Of a DNA stretch of 64,000 bases, positions 53,988 through 62,456 are shown piece by piece. Origin of the DNA: Roseivirga echinicomitans. GTDB taxonomy: Bacteria > Bacteroidota > Bacteroidia > Cytophagales > Cyclobacteriaceae. Location: assembly GCF_001592935.1 (NCBI RefSeq), contig NZ_LRDB01000045.1, forward strand, positions 1 through 64,000. The letters are read 5' to 3'. Position 1 is the first letter of the stretch, and each line of letters begins with the position of its first letter. Under the pieces are notes generated by a model that was given only the letters and a program-made list of their open reading frames with translations, did no database searches and was not told where the DNA came from. The translations under genes were made by a program, and so were the position numbers.

Positions 53988-54092
53988 AAGGTAGTTAATG
54001 TGAAGATTTAATCTTCAAAATGTCTCGTTCAAATAACACCCAGTTAAAAGCATACCCTTAGTTAGGCTTAAAGTCGAAACCACTTTTCACTC

Positions 54093-55364
54093 TTAAAAAT
54101 GAACAAAGCGGGTAAAAGCTTCACGCTCCAAACGCTCTCTATGATCTGGATGAGCAATATCAATCAAAGCCTTTGCGCGTTGTCTTAGTGATTTGCCATA
54201 AAGATTTGCCACACCATATTCAGTAACAATATAATGGACGTGAGCCCTGGTGGTCACCACGCCTGCTCCAGGCTTTAAAAAAGAAGCAATTTTACTCTCT
54301 CCTTTGCTTGTCACAGAGGACAAGGCTATAATCGGCTTCCCTCCCTCAGAAAGCGAGGCTCCACGAATAAAATCCATTTGGCCTCCCACACCAGAATATA
54401 TTTTTGTACCGATAGAATCGGCACAGACCTGTCCAGTAAGATCCACTTCTATGGCACTATTAATACTAATCACTTTGGGGTTCTGACGAATTACCCTTGT
54501 ATCATTCACATATTCTATGTCCAGCATTCGAATAGAAGGGTTATCGTCTACAAAATCGTACAACTCCTTTGAACCAATCATAAAACCTGAAACTAAGGCG
54601 TAAGGATGTTTCTTCTTAAACTTATTATTAATTACTCCGCTCTTCATTAAAGGGATTACCCCATCAGAAAACATTTCAGTATGTACACCCAAATCTTTAT
54701 GGTTTCCTAGCGCAGCCAAAACAGCGTCTGGTATTGATCCAATCCCCATTTGTAATGTTGAACCGTCCTCAATCATTTCAGCGATATAACCACCCATTTT
54801 CACCTCATCGTCAGAAAGATGATGTGCTTTTGCCTCATAAATTGGTTCCTCGCTCCAAACCATTGCGTCAAAATTCCGCATGTGTATCATCCCATCTCCA
54901 TGAGTACGTGGCATATTGGGATTGACTTGAGCAATTATTGTCTTGGCACTTTCTGCAGCCGCCAGACTCGCATCTACGGAAACACCTAATGAGGTAAAGC
55001 CATGGGCATCGGGTGGCGAAACCTGTATTAGGGCCACATCTAGTGGAATTACACCTCTTCGGAACATGATAGGTACTTCGCTTAAAAAGCAGGGAATAAA
55101 GTCCGCTTGTCCTTCAGCAATTGCATCACGACAATTCCCCCCAACAAAAAGCGAATTGGTATGAAAGCTCCTTGATAGTTCCTTTCTCGTATAAGGCGCT
55201 ATTCCCTCGGTGTGTAAGTGAAAAATCTCAACGCCTTTCAGCGCATAAGCACGATCCGTCATGGCTTGGACCAAGTCTTGAGGTGTAGCTGCTGCAGTAT
55301 GAATAAACACCTTGTCACCTGACTTTATTAATTCAACTGCTTTTTCGGCCGTAGTATATTCCAT
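54093..55364 (-). CDS. Acetyl-CoA hydrolase/CoA-transferase (Cat1/4-hydroxybutyrate type)
   Basis: A 423-residue class I CoA-transferase of the acetyl-CoA hydrolase/4-hydroxybutyrate CoA-transferase group. Motifs: KSGDKVFIHTAAATPQDLV at the N-terminus, the catalytic Glu region HTEMFSDGVIPL, and GVGGQMDFIRGASLSEGG. It would move CoA between acetyl-CoA and a short-chain acid. The exact donor and acceptor cannot be told. Single-gene transcript. Confidence 0.9.
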   Translation of the reverse strand: MEYTTAEKAVELIKSGDKVFIHTAAATPQDLVQAMTDRAYALKGVEIFHLHTEGIAPYTRKELSRSFHTNSLFVGGNCRDAIAEGQADFIPCFLSEVPIMFRRGVIPLDVALIQVSPPDAHGFTSLGVSVDASLAAAESAKTIIAQVNPNMPRTHGDGMIHMRNFDAMVWSEEPIYEAKAHHLSDDEVKMGGYIAEMIEDGSTLQMGIGSIPDAVLAALGNHKDLGVHTEMFSDGVIPLMKSGVINNKFKKKHPYALVSGFMIGSKELYDFVDDNPSIRMLDIEYVNDTRVIRQNPKVISINSAIEVDLTGQVCADSIGTKIYSGVGGQMDFIRGASLSEGGKPIIALSSVTSKGESKIASFLKPGAGVVTTRAHVHYIVTEYGVANLYGKSLRQRAKALIDIAHPDHRERLEREAFTRFVHF

Positions 55365-55480
55365 GGTATTGTCTTTTTCTTAAACAAAGATAAAGGCAAT
55401 ACAAAGCATCACGACTGATTGTAATTAGTTAAAAAGGTGACTTAAATCAGGTAAGATCACTGACGCGATTTGACGAAGGG

Positions 55481-56416
55481 TTAGTCTAAAACTTCGCTTA
55501 CATTAATTCTGTAATTGATTGAAAAAGTGTCCCAGTCCCATTGTCTTAATCCGTGATGATAACCTAAACTAATAGTTCCTCCACTCAGTTGTCTAGTCAA
55601 ATTAAAACGAAGGAAAGAAGGGTTGTCTCTATGCTTCTGATATCCCTGATAATTAGACCAATCTGCATCCATTTGCCATTTAGAATGGTGATACTCTAAA
55701 CCCAAACCATACAATGGTGCATCATTCTGTCTTTCAGTTGATCCATTGATTAAACGGTTAACATTGGTTTGGAAAGTATAAAAACCTAACATCATTTTCC
55801 CCAAAAAACGCGAGCTCTCCTGCTCCAAAAACGACTTACTAAAAGTCCCTTCCCAATACAACATACCAGCATCCGTATACCGAGCATTTGCTAAGTTACC
55901 ACCAGTAGTTGTTTTAGCATGAGCGCGCATAGCAAAATTGAACGGCCCCATTTTATCTTCATCAAAGATTTTATACACTACGCCAAAAGCGATATCTCCT
56001 GTTGTTCTTCCCTCTCCAGAAATACCCATCATCCTGCGTTCATCACGGGTTGAGGCTTCTACATTCCATTTTTCAAGCGGAATACTGTTCACGTAGAACA
56101 TGGCCCTGTCTCTTTTTATGGGAAAATTAAATTGGAGAAAAGCATTATCTGTGATGTCTCCGTTCCCTACATGGTGTTCGTAACGAATGTCAAATGATAT
56201 ATTATTATCGATAATCACATTTCCCAAAACAGGCATTCTAAGCGCATTTGGCCCCATAAAACCAGGTGAAATGGAAATATAATCCAAACGATCTGGGCCA
56301 GCAGCCTCGGGATAATTATGCATTTGATCCCACCAATCTAAACTTTGAGCCTGAGCTTGCCCCATCAATAACAAGGCGAAAAAAGCCATTAAAAATTTCA
56401 TCGTTCGAAATAACAA
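55481..56416 (-). CDS. Outer-membrane beta-barrel-like protein
   Basis: A 311-residue secreted protein: signal (MKFLMAFFALLLMGQAQAQ), then many short alternating strands ending in an aromatic-rich C-terminus (ISLGYHHGLRQWDWDTFSINYRI), as in outer-membrane barrels. Function unknown. Its ATG could also be the internal Met at residue 6, which would give a more compact signal peptide. Confidence 0.65.
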   Translation of the reverse strand: MLFRTMKFLMAFFALLLMGQAQAQSLDWWDQMHNYPEAAGPDRLDYISISPGFMGPNALRMPVLGNVIIDNNISFDIRYEHHVGNGDITDNAFLQFNFPIKRDRAMFYVNSIPLEKWNVEASTRDERRMMGISGEGRTTGDIAFGVVYKIFDEDKMGPFNFAMRAHAKTTTGGNLANARYTDAGMLYWEGTFSKSFLEQESSRFLGKMMLGFYTFQTNVNRLINGSTERQNDAPLYGLGLEYHHSKWQMDADWSNYQGYQKHRDNPSFLRFNLTRQLSGGTISLGYHHGLRQWDWDTFSINYRINVSEVLD

Positions 56417-56599
56417 AATTTTAAATTAATCCTGCGACCAATATCAGATATAGAATTCCGTTCAAATAAATTCTAACTACTGGATCTTTTGGTAGATAGA
56501 ATCCTATGATTGAGCCCATCATATCATTCGTTGGTATATTAGTGGTGAACTGATGTTAACTAATTGGTTTACTGGGAGGTCGTATCAATAAAAACAGAC

Positions 56600-56983
56600 A
56601 TGAAAAATATATCCCATCCCTTATTTAGAATTTTTGTAGTAGCAATACTTACAGGCTTCCTTTCACTAAATCTTTCTGCGCAGTCGGAAACAACACAAGA
56701 CAAAAAAGTCAGCATCGCTAAGGAGTTACTAAAGTCATATGCAGGTGATTATGAAATGAATCCAGGTTCCATATTAAAAATCGTTTATGAAGGTGACTCT
56801 ATTAAAGCCGTAGGACCAGACCGAGTACCTGTACAATTGAAGCCGATAAAGGAAAACCTGTTCTACTTAAAAAAATTCGGAGTAGACATTGAGTTTGTAA
56901 AAGGGCAAGATGGAAAAATTGAAAAACTACTAATGATTCGCGGAGACGGGCAAACTTTAGAAGCCAAGAAAGTTATTAAATAA
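56600..56983 (+). CDS. Small secreted protein (DUF3471-like)
   Basis: A 127-residue secreted protein. I use the ATG at 56600, which begins a signal peptide (HPLFRIFVVAILTGFLSLNLSAQ). The mature part (LLKSYAGDYEMNPGSILKIVYEGDSIKAVGPDRVPVQL) resembles the small beta domain DUF3471 found at the C-terminus of some beta-lactamase-like hydrolases. Function unknown. Confidence 0.65.
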   Translation: MKNISHPLFRIFVVAILTGFLSLNLSAQSETTQDKKVSIAKELLKSYAGDYEMNPGSILKIVYEGDSIKAVGPDRVPVQLKPIKENLFYLKKFGVDIEFVKGQDGKIEKLLMIRGDGQTLEAKKVIK

Positions 56984-56989
56984 ATAATG

Positions 56990-57015
56990 AACAGCCGAGG
57001 TATTTCTCGGCTGTT
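56990..57015. terminator. Bidirectional terminator between the DUF3471-like gene and hisB
   Basis: AACAGCCGAG-GTATTT-CTCGGCTGTT is a perfect 10-bp hairpin between the convergent genes. The tracts following it are AT-rich rather than pure U-runs. Confidence 0.65.
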
Positions 57016-57035
57016 GTAATATAATTAGGAGCAAA

Positions 57036-58136
57036 CTAAAGTACACCTTTAGTACTTGGTAGCCTGTCCATTTCATCTGCATTTCGCTTTACGGCCATTT
57101 TGATGGCCTTAGCAAAAGCTTTGAAAATCGATTCGATTTTGTGATGTTCATTATCGCCTTCTACCTTGATATTTAGGTTGCATTTGGCGGCATCGGAAAA
57201 TGATTTAAAGAAGTGCATGAACATTTCAGTTGGCATGTCACCCACCATTTCGCGGTTGAAATCTGCTTCCCAAACCAACCAAGGCCTGCCACTAAAGTCG
57301 ATGGCTACTTGAGCCAAAGCTTCATCCATTGGTAATAAAAATCCATATCGGTTTAAGCCTTTCTTATCTCCTATGGCTAGCGCATACGCCTCGCCCAAAG
57401 CCAAAGCGGTATCCTCAATCGTATGGTGTTCATCAATGTGCAAATCACCTTGAACCTTCACGGTTAAATCAGCACCAGAGTGTTTGCCCAACTGATCGAG
57501 CATATGATCAAAGAAACCTAAGCCAGTTTCATTATTACATTGGCCCGTTCCGTCTAAATTTAACTGAATTAGAATATCAGTCTCTTTGGTTACACGATGA
57601 ACTTCCGCCTTTCTTTCTGGCATTTGCAAGAACCTGAAGATTTCATCCCAGCTATTGGTGCTCAACGCTGCTTTAGCGTTTTGTTCTTCAGCAATAAAAA
57701 TGGCTTTCGCGCCTAGGTTTTCCGCCAATTGGATGTCGGTTTCCCTGTCGCCCAAAACGAAAGAATTGGCCAAATCATAATCACCGTTAGTGAATTGAGT
57801 AAGCAAAGCGGTACCTGGTTTACGCGTTGGCGCGTTTTCGTGCGAAAAAGTACGATCGATGATAATTTCATCAAACACTACCCCTTCGCCCTCAAGGGTT
57901 TTAAGCATCTTATTCTGTGCTGGCCAAAAGGTATCTTCGGGGAAAGAATCCGTCCCCAGTCCATCTTGATTGGTCACCATTACAAGTAGATAGTCTAATT
58001 GCTCTGCAATTTTCCTGAGGTTAGAAATGGCACCTGGTAAAAACTCAAGTTTCTCTAAAGAGTCTATTTGAAAGTCGGTTTTGGGTTCATCGATGATCGT
58101 ACCGTCACGATCTATAAAGAGTATTTTTTTCATCAT
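57036..58136 (-). CDS. hisB: Bifunctional histidinol-phosphatase/imidazoleglycerol-phosphate dehydratase
   Basis: Steps 6 and 8 of histidine synthesis. Residues 1-165 are the HAD-type histidinol phosphatase ([20 protein letters not shown]). Residues 175-366 are imidazoleglycerol-phosphate dehydratase ([63 protein letters not shown]), with its metal-binding His motifs. The fusion is 366 residues, like the E. coli enzyme. It is the last gene of the his group here, separated from hisC by an inverted-repeat element. MMKK at the start leaves two possible ATGs. Confidence 0.96.
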   Translation of the reverse strand: MMKKILFIDRDGTIIDEPKTDFQIDSLEKLEFLPGAISNLRKIAEQLDYLLVMVTNQDGLGTDSFPEDTFWPAQNKMLKTLEGEGVVFDEIIIDRTFSHENAPTRKPGTALLTQFTNGDYDLANSFVLGDRETDIQLAENLGAKAIFIAEEQNAKAALSTNSWDEIFRFLQMPERKAEVHRVTKETDILIQLNLDGTGQCNNETGLGFFDHMLDQLGKHSGADLTVKVQGDLHIDEHHTIEDTALALGEAYALAIGDKKGLNRYGFLLPMDEALAQVAIDFSGRPWLVWEADFNREMVGDMPTEMFMHFFKSFSDAAKCNLNIKVEGDNEHHKIESIFKAFAKAIKMAVKRNADEMDRLPSTKGVL

Positions 58137-58152
58137 TTGGTCAATGGTTGTT

Positions 58153-58321
58153 CGTCATTGTGCCTTCGCTGAAGCTACAGCGCAAGCGTTGCGAGGAAAA
58201 AACCATGCCCCGAAGTTTCGGGGAGCAATGGTTTGTGACGAAGCAATCTCAATATTAGACACAGAGAGATTGCTTCAGTCGTAACCTTGTTTTCAACAAG
58301 GTTTACTCCTTCGCAATGACG
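58153..58321. repeat. CGTCATTG...CAATGACG element within the his operon
   Basis: A 169-bp element between the hisC stop and the hisB start. Ends are CGTCATTG (58153) and CAATGACG (58314-58321). Inside are CCCCGAA/TTCGGGG, GAAGCAATCTC/GAGATTGCTTC and AACCTTGTT-TTC-AACAAGGTT hairpins. The 140-bp copy at 32003-32142 has the same ends and an AACCTTGTT-type hairpin. Confidence 0.82.
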
Positions 58322-58324
58322 GGT

Positions 58325-59371
58325 TCAATTTAAGTTTTTGAGTGCATCAATTAGTAATTCATTTTCCTTTTCAGTGCCCACAGTGATTCTAATTCCACCT
58401 TCGCAAAGCGCTACTTTTGAGCGGTCGCGTAGAATGATTTTTTGATCAATGAGTTTCTTATATACGTCAGAAGCATTCTCTAATTTCACTAAAAAGAAAT
58501 TTGAATCGGTAGGGTAAATCGTCTTAATCATAGGGACTTGCTTTAAGGCTTCACCTAAAAATTCTCTATTCTTAAGAATTTGATCTACCATCTTATCCTT
58601 CTTCTCAAGGTTTTCCAAAGCCTTCAAAACGGTTCTCTGAACTAAGCCACTTAAATTATATGGTGCTTTGATTCTATTCAAAATGGCCAATATTTCTTCC
58701 GAAGCGAAAGCCATTCCTAGTCTTAAAGCCGCTAAACCCCAAGCTTTGCTAAAAGTCTGAAGCACCAACAAATTAGGAAATTCTTCAAGCCTCAGTGCAA
58801 AACTCTGTCTGATTGTAAAATCTACATACGCTTCGTCTACCAAAACAATTCCGTTGAAAAAGCACAATATCTCTTCGATCTTATCCAACGAAACATCATT
58901 GCCTGTTGGGTTATTGGGCGAACAGATAAAAATGATTTTCGTGTTTTCGTTTACTGCGCATTTAATCGTCTCAATATCCAAATCATATTCGGCTGTCAGC
59001 AATACTTCGCGTGCCTCTACATTATTAATGTCGGCACTTACCTTGTACATGCCGTAGGTAGGCGGATTGATGATCACATTATCCTTTCCCGGCTCGCAGA
59101 AAGCTCGGAATAATAAATCAATAGGTTCATCACTGCCATTCCCCAAAAAGATATTCTTGGGGTCAATCTCCTTCACCTCTCCAATCCTAGCCTTCAGCTC
59201 CTTTTGATAGGGATCAGGATAGCGATTCCAATCTTCTTCCGTAATTGAACCCAATGAGTTTTCGTTGGCATCCAAAAAGACACCTTCGTTACCCTTGTAA
59301 TCATCTCTGGCAGACGAATAAGGCACCAACTTCTGCAAGTGCGTTCTTAAGAGCGCGTTCGGATCAAACAT
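58325..59371 (-). CDS. hisC: Histidinol-phosphate aminotransferase
   Basis: Step 7 of histidine synthesis, a PLP enzyme of aminotransferase class I/II. 348 residues; ICSPNNPTGN (phosphate/PLP ring), IVLVDEAYVDF and the PLP-Lys motif QTFSKAWGLAALRLG are visible. It overlaps hisD by 8 bases (59364-59371). Confidence 0.96.
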   Translation of the reverse strand: MFDPNALLRTHLQKLVPYSSARDDYKGNEGVFLDANENSLGSITEEDWNRYPDPYQKELKARIGEVKEIDPKNIFLGNGSDEPIDLLFRAFCEPGKDNVIINPPTYGMYKVSADINNVEAREVLLTAEYDLDIETIKCAVNENTKIIFICSPNNPTGNDVSLDKIEEILCFFNGIVLVDEAYVDFTIRQSFALRLEEFPNLLVLQTFSKAWGLAALRLGMAFASEEILAILNRIKAPYNLSGLVQRTVLKALENLEKKDKMVDQILKNREFLGEALKQVPMIKTIYPTDSNFFLVKLENASDVYKKLIDQKIILRDRSKVALCEGGIRITVGTEKENELLIDALKNLN

Positions 59372-60653
59372 TGTTCAATGATTTAAGTCTCAAAGTAACC
59401 GCATTTTTATGTGCTTCTAGCAATTCAGCCTCCGCCATAATCTCCACCACAGGCCCTAAGTTCTTAAGTCCTTCTTTCGTGATTTCCTGATAGGTGATTT
59501 TCTTCACATAACTATCTAAAGAAACACCGCTGTACATTTTCGCATAGCCGTTAGTGGGTAAAGTGTGGTTTGTACCCGAAGCATAATCTCCTGCCGATTC
59601 TGGTGTGTAATTGCCTATAAATACAGAACCTGCATTAATGATTTGATCCGCTACTTCCCACGGTTTTTCAACACACAAAATCAAGTGCTCAGCCCCGTAT
59701 TCGTTCAACAAATCAATGGCCTGTGCTCTATTCTCTAACACAATTGACACACTGTTTTTCAAGGCTTTAGAAGCCAATCCCTCCCGTGGTAAAACCAATA
59801 ATTGCCCTTGTACTTCCTGTTGCACCGCATTAACAATTTCTTCAGAAGAGGCCACCAACACCACTTGAGAGTCGGCACCGTGTTCTGCTTGTGAGAGCAA
59901 ATCGGCAGCTACAAAGGCAGGCACAGCCGTTTCATCTGCATACACCGCTACCTCCGAAGGGCCAGCAGGCATATCGATAGCCAAACCATACTTGGTTGAA
60001 AGCTGTTTGGCAGCAGTGACAAACTGATTTCCAGGACCAAAGATCTTATTCACTTTAGGGATAGTAGCAGTTCCAAAAGTTAAGGCTGCAATGGCTTGCG
60101 CCCCGCCTACCTTATAAATCTTAGTGACGCCCACCAGTTGTGCCGTAAACAAAATGGCTGGATTTACATTTCCGTTTTTATCTGGAGGTGTACACAACAC
60201 GATCTCTTTGCAGCCTGCAATTTTCGCAGGAACAGCCAACATCAAAACAGTAGAAAATAATGGAGCAGTACCTCCGGGGATGTACAAACCCACTTTTTCG
60301 ATGGCCACAGATTTACGGTAGCAATTCACACCGGGCATCGTTTCAACCTTAAGCACTTCGCCTTTTTGGGCTCTGTGAAAAGTCTCAATATTCTGTTTTG
60401 CAATGCGAATAGCTGCCTTCAGTTCTTCAGGCACTAGGTCTACTGCCTCATTAACCTCAGCCGAAGACACCACGAAATTGGTCATTTCCACCCCATCAAA
60501 CTTCTTGGTGAAGTCTATCAAGGCCTGGTCTCCATCTGCTTTCACCGCTTCCATTACAGGCTTCACAATGGCCTCAATGGTTTCCAATTCCATGGTAGGC
60601 CGTTTTAATAATGCCTCCCACTCTTCTCGTTTTGGGTTAATCGCGACAATCAT
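59364..60653 (-). CDS. hisD: Histidinol dehydrogenase
   Basis: Last two steps of histidine synthesis, oxidising histidinol to histidine with NAD. 429 residues, normal for the family; GLYIPGGTAPLFSTVLM, GVTKIYKVGGAQAIAAL, FGPGNQFVTAAKQ and AEHGADSQVVLV (zinc/substrate region) are visible. The start overlaps the hisG stop by 4 bases (60650-60653). Confidence 0.97.
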   Translation of the reverse strand: MIVAINPKREEWEALLKRPTMELETIEAIVKPVMEAVKADGDQALIDFTKKFDGVEMTNFVVSSAEVNEAVDLVPEELKAAIRIAKQNIETFHRAQKGEVLKVETMPGVNCYRKSVAIEKVGLYIPGGTAPLFSTVLMLAVPAKIAGCKEIVLCTPPDKNGNVNPAILFTAQLVGVTKIYKVGGAQAIAALTFGTATIPKVNKIFGPGNQFVTAAKQLSTKYGLAIDMPAGPSEVAVYADETAVPAFVAADLLSQAEHGADSQVVLVASSEEIVNAVQQEVQGQLLVLPREGLASKALKNSVSIVLENRAQAIDLLNEYGAEHLILCVEKPWEVADQIINAGSVFIGNYTPESAGDYASGTNHTLPTNGYAKMYSGVSLDSYVKKITYQEITKEGLKNLGPVVEIMAEAELLEAHKNAVTLRLKSLNNV

Positions 60654-61510
60654 AGAATCATCTTTTCAATTGGCACCACTAGAATTCCTTGTGCCCCCGC
60701 ATTGCGAAGTTCTTCAATAATTTCCCAAAAATCATCCTCCTGTATTACCGAGTGAACAGAGCTCCAGCCCTCAGTTGCCAAAGGTAAAACCGTTGGACTT
60801 TTCATTCCAGGAAGAATGCTGATGATGCTCTCCAAAGCATCGTTTGGCGCATTCAATAAAATGTACTTGTTGTTTTTCGCGGTCTGAACTGCATCAATTC
60901 TAAAGACAAGTCGATCGAGGATTTCCCTTTTCTCCACTGAAAGGTTCTTGTTGGCCAACATTACGGCTTCAGACTTGAAAATCACTTCAACTTCTTTCAG
61001 GCCATTGCTCATTAAGGTTGAACCAGAACTAACTATATCGCAGATCCCATAAGCCAAACCGATACTCGGGGCAATTTCTACCGAACCACTAATTTCGTGG
61101 ATATCAGCATTGATGTTATTCGCCTTGAGGTAATCACCTAAAATTTTCGGGTACGAAGTGGCCAAGCTCTTGCCTTCAAAATCTTCAATTCCATTGTAGC
61201 TTTCCGCCTTGTCGATGGCCAAAGAAAGACGACATTTTGAAAAGCCGAGTTTCTTAACCCAGTCTACTTGCTTATCCTTTTCTTCAGCTTCATTGGCTCC
61301 AACTATTCCGATATCTGCAATACCATCTTGGACATAACCCGGAATATCGTCATCTCTTAAGAATAAAAATTCCATTGGAAAATTTGAAGCCTCGGCCTTG
61401 AGTTTCCCCATGCCGTTATTCACTTTAATACCGCATTCTTTGATTAATGCGAGCGAATCATCGCTCAATCTGCCACTTTTCTGTACTGCTATTCGCAAAG
61501 TATTTTTCAT
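60650..61510 (-). CDS. hisG: ATP phosphoribosyltransferase (long form)
   Basis: First step of histidine synthesis, and the classic feedback-inhibited enzyme. 286 residues is the long HisG form, with a C-terminal regulatory ACT-like domain (about 215-286, LPLATEGWSSVHSVIQEDDFWEII). Catalytic part: RIAVQKSGRLSDDSL, GIADIGIVGANE and EISGSVEIAPSIGLAYGICDIVSSGSTL. First structural gene of the operon, 185 bases after the leader peptide stop. Confidence 0.97.
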   Translation of the reverse strand: MKNTLRIAVQKSGRLSDDSLALIKECGIKVNNGMGKLKAEASNFPMEFLFLRDDDIPGYVQDGIADIGIVGANEAEEKDKQVDWVKKLGFSKCRLSLAIDKAESYNGIEDFEGKSLATSYPKILGDYLKANNINADIHEISGSVEIAPSIGLAYGICDIVSSGSTLMSNGLKEVEVIFKSEAVMLANKNLSVEKREILDRLVFRIDAVQTAKNNKYILLNAPNDALESIISILPGMKSPTVLPLATEGWSSVHSVIQEDDFWEIIEELRNAGAQGILVVPIEKMIL

Positions 61511-61695
61511 TTGTATGTTATTGTAGAGTTCAGGTAAATCGAAGTTTAAGGCCTACCTAACTCCAAATGTTTAGAAATTGATTTGAGTTTTTTCAGAAAA
61601 GCGAACATAGTAATGAACTGCTAAACTGAAATGGGAATTAATTGAATCGAATGTTCCGGCAGAACCTGCCGGGTAGGGTGTTATATATCTCTCTC
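61511..61695 (-). promoter_or_regulatory. his operon untranslated leader with hairpins
   Basis: The 185 bases between the leader-peptide stop and hisG hold two obvious hairpins on the transcript. One is CTCTC-GTAA-GAGAG, spanning the leader stop codon. The other is the GC-rich CCGGCAG-GTT-CTGCCGG (61655-61671). It is followed by an AU-rich stretch, not a U-run. No alternative antiterminator pair was worked out by eye. Confidence 0.55.
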
Positions 61696-61764
61696 TTACG
61701 AGAGATGGTGGAAATGATGCACATGAGGTGCGGTAGTAGAAGCGATATGTGTGTTTTTCAACAT
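61696..61764 (-). CDS. His-rich leader peptide of the his operon
   Basis: A 22-codon ORF beginning with ATG at 61764 and ending with TAA at 61696. The peptide is MLKNTHIASTTAPHVHHFHH plus Leu-Ser, with His at positions 6, 14, 16, 17, 19 and 20, so six of 22 residues and five of seven at positions 14-20. It is the first ORF on the transcript, 185 bases before hisG, in the same direction. In enterobacteria a His-rich leader peptide makes the ribosome stall when charged tRNA-His is scarce. A similar role is strongly suggested here. Confidence 0.9.
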   Translation of the reverse strand: MLKNTHIASTTAPHVHHFHHLS

Positions 61765-61770
61765 CGAGAG

Positions 61771-61802
61771 CAAAGGTAACCAAGCAAATGGTTTAGGCAA
61801 AA
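61771..61802 (-). promoter_or_regulatory. Promoter of the his operon
   Basis: On the minus strand, TTTTG (61798-61802), a 19-base spacer and TACCTTTG (61771-61778) form a full Bacteroidota promoter. The ATG of the leader peptide (61764) is only 6 bases past the TACCTTTG box, so transcription probably starts at or a base or two from the start codon, giving a nearly leaderless leader-peptide mRNA. Confidence 0.75.
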
Positions 61803-61838
61803 GTTATTTTAAAAAAATGGTATTGTCTGAATAATCTC

Positions 61839-62195
61839 TTATTCGAGCGAAAGCCACTCTTCTTTAATCTTCTTGGGTAAACCTTCCACCACAAGGTTAT
61901 AGGAATGATCTATCAGTTCCTTCATTAGATTTTCAGCAACTGTACCATCGGTCTTTACTGAATTCCAATGGGTTTTATTCATATGCCAGCCTGGGGTAAT
62001 TCCGGGTTCTTTTTCCCGTAGTTCGGCCGCATACTCAGGATCACACTTTAAATTGATGTATTCGTATACATCGAGGCCTGTGAGTGCAAACATTTTGCCC
62101 ATCACTTTTAACACCAAGGTATCTGGGCCGAAAGGAGTGTGTTCAGTTACCCCTTTTTTGGCAATACAATATTCTCTGAATTCATCAATGTACAT
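61839..62195 (-). CDS. MmcQ/YjbR family DNA-binding-like protein
   Basis: A 118-residue protein of the MmcQ/YjbR (DUF419) family: YCIAKKGVTEHTPFGPDTLV at the start, YINLKCDPEYAAELREK and GITPGWHMNKTHWNSV in the middle. The fold is CyaY-like, and some members bind double-stranded DNA. Function here unknown. It lies upstream of the his promoter on the same strand. Confidence 0.88.
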   Translation of the reverse strand: MYIDEFREYCIAKKGVTEHTPFGPDTLVLKVMGKMFALTGLDVYEYINLKCDPEYAAELREKEPGITPGWHMNKTHWNSVKTDGTVAENLMKELIDHSYNLVVEGLPKKIKEEWLSLE

Positions 62196-62222
62196 AGTTT
62201 AAAAAATTAGGTAAGCCTATAT

Positions 62223-62447
62223 CTACATCCGTCCAATCGCTCTGCTCACAATCACAATAACTGCGATTAAAAACATAATGATCGAAATCTTATTGACAGT
62301 ATGCATGGCCTTGATATTAAAATTAGTAGGCCGCGAAGGATCCTTCTTTCTGAAAAAATACCCTAAAACAGGACCCAAATTAAAGGCTTCTTTGGCGGTT
62401 AACTTTGAATCCTCTTGCTCTTCATTTTTAATTTCTTCGCTCATCAC
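62223..62447 (-). CDS. Small membrane protein (DUF6728-like)
   Basis: A 74-residue protein with a charged N-terminus (SEEIKNEEQEDSKLTAKEAF), the segment FFRKKDPSRPTNFNIKAMHTV and one C-terminal transmembrane helix (ISIIMFLIAVIVIVSRAIG). Small proteins of this kind are conserved next to ispG or other genes in the phylum. Function unknown. It begins 9 bases after ispG ends. Confidence 0.7.
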   Translation of the reverse strand: MMSEEIKNEEQEDSKLTAKEAFNLGPVLGYFFRKKDPSRPTNFNIKAMHTVNKISIIMFLIAVIVIVSRAIGRM

Positions 62448-62456
62448 ATTTCAATT

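Noticed and set aside
61571-61783. 70-codon minus-strand ORF across the his leader
   Set aside because: It is in a different frame from the His-rich ORF, begins before the expected transcription start, and lacks any family feature; the 22-codon ORF explains the region better.
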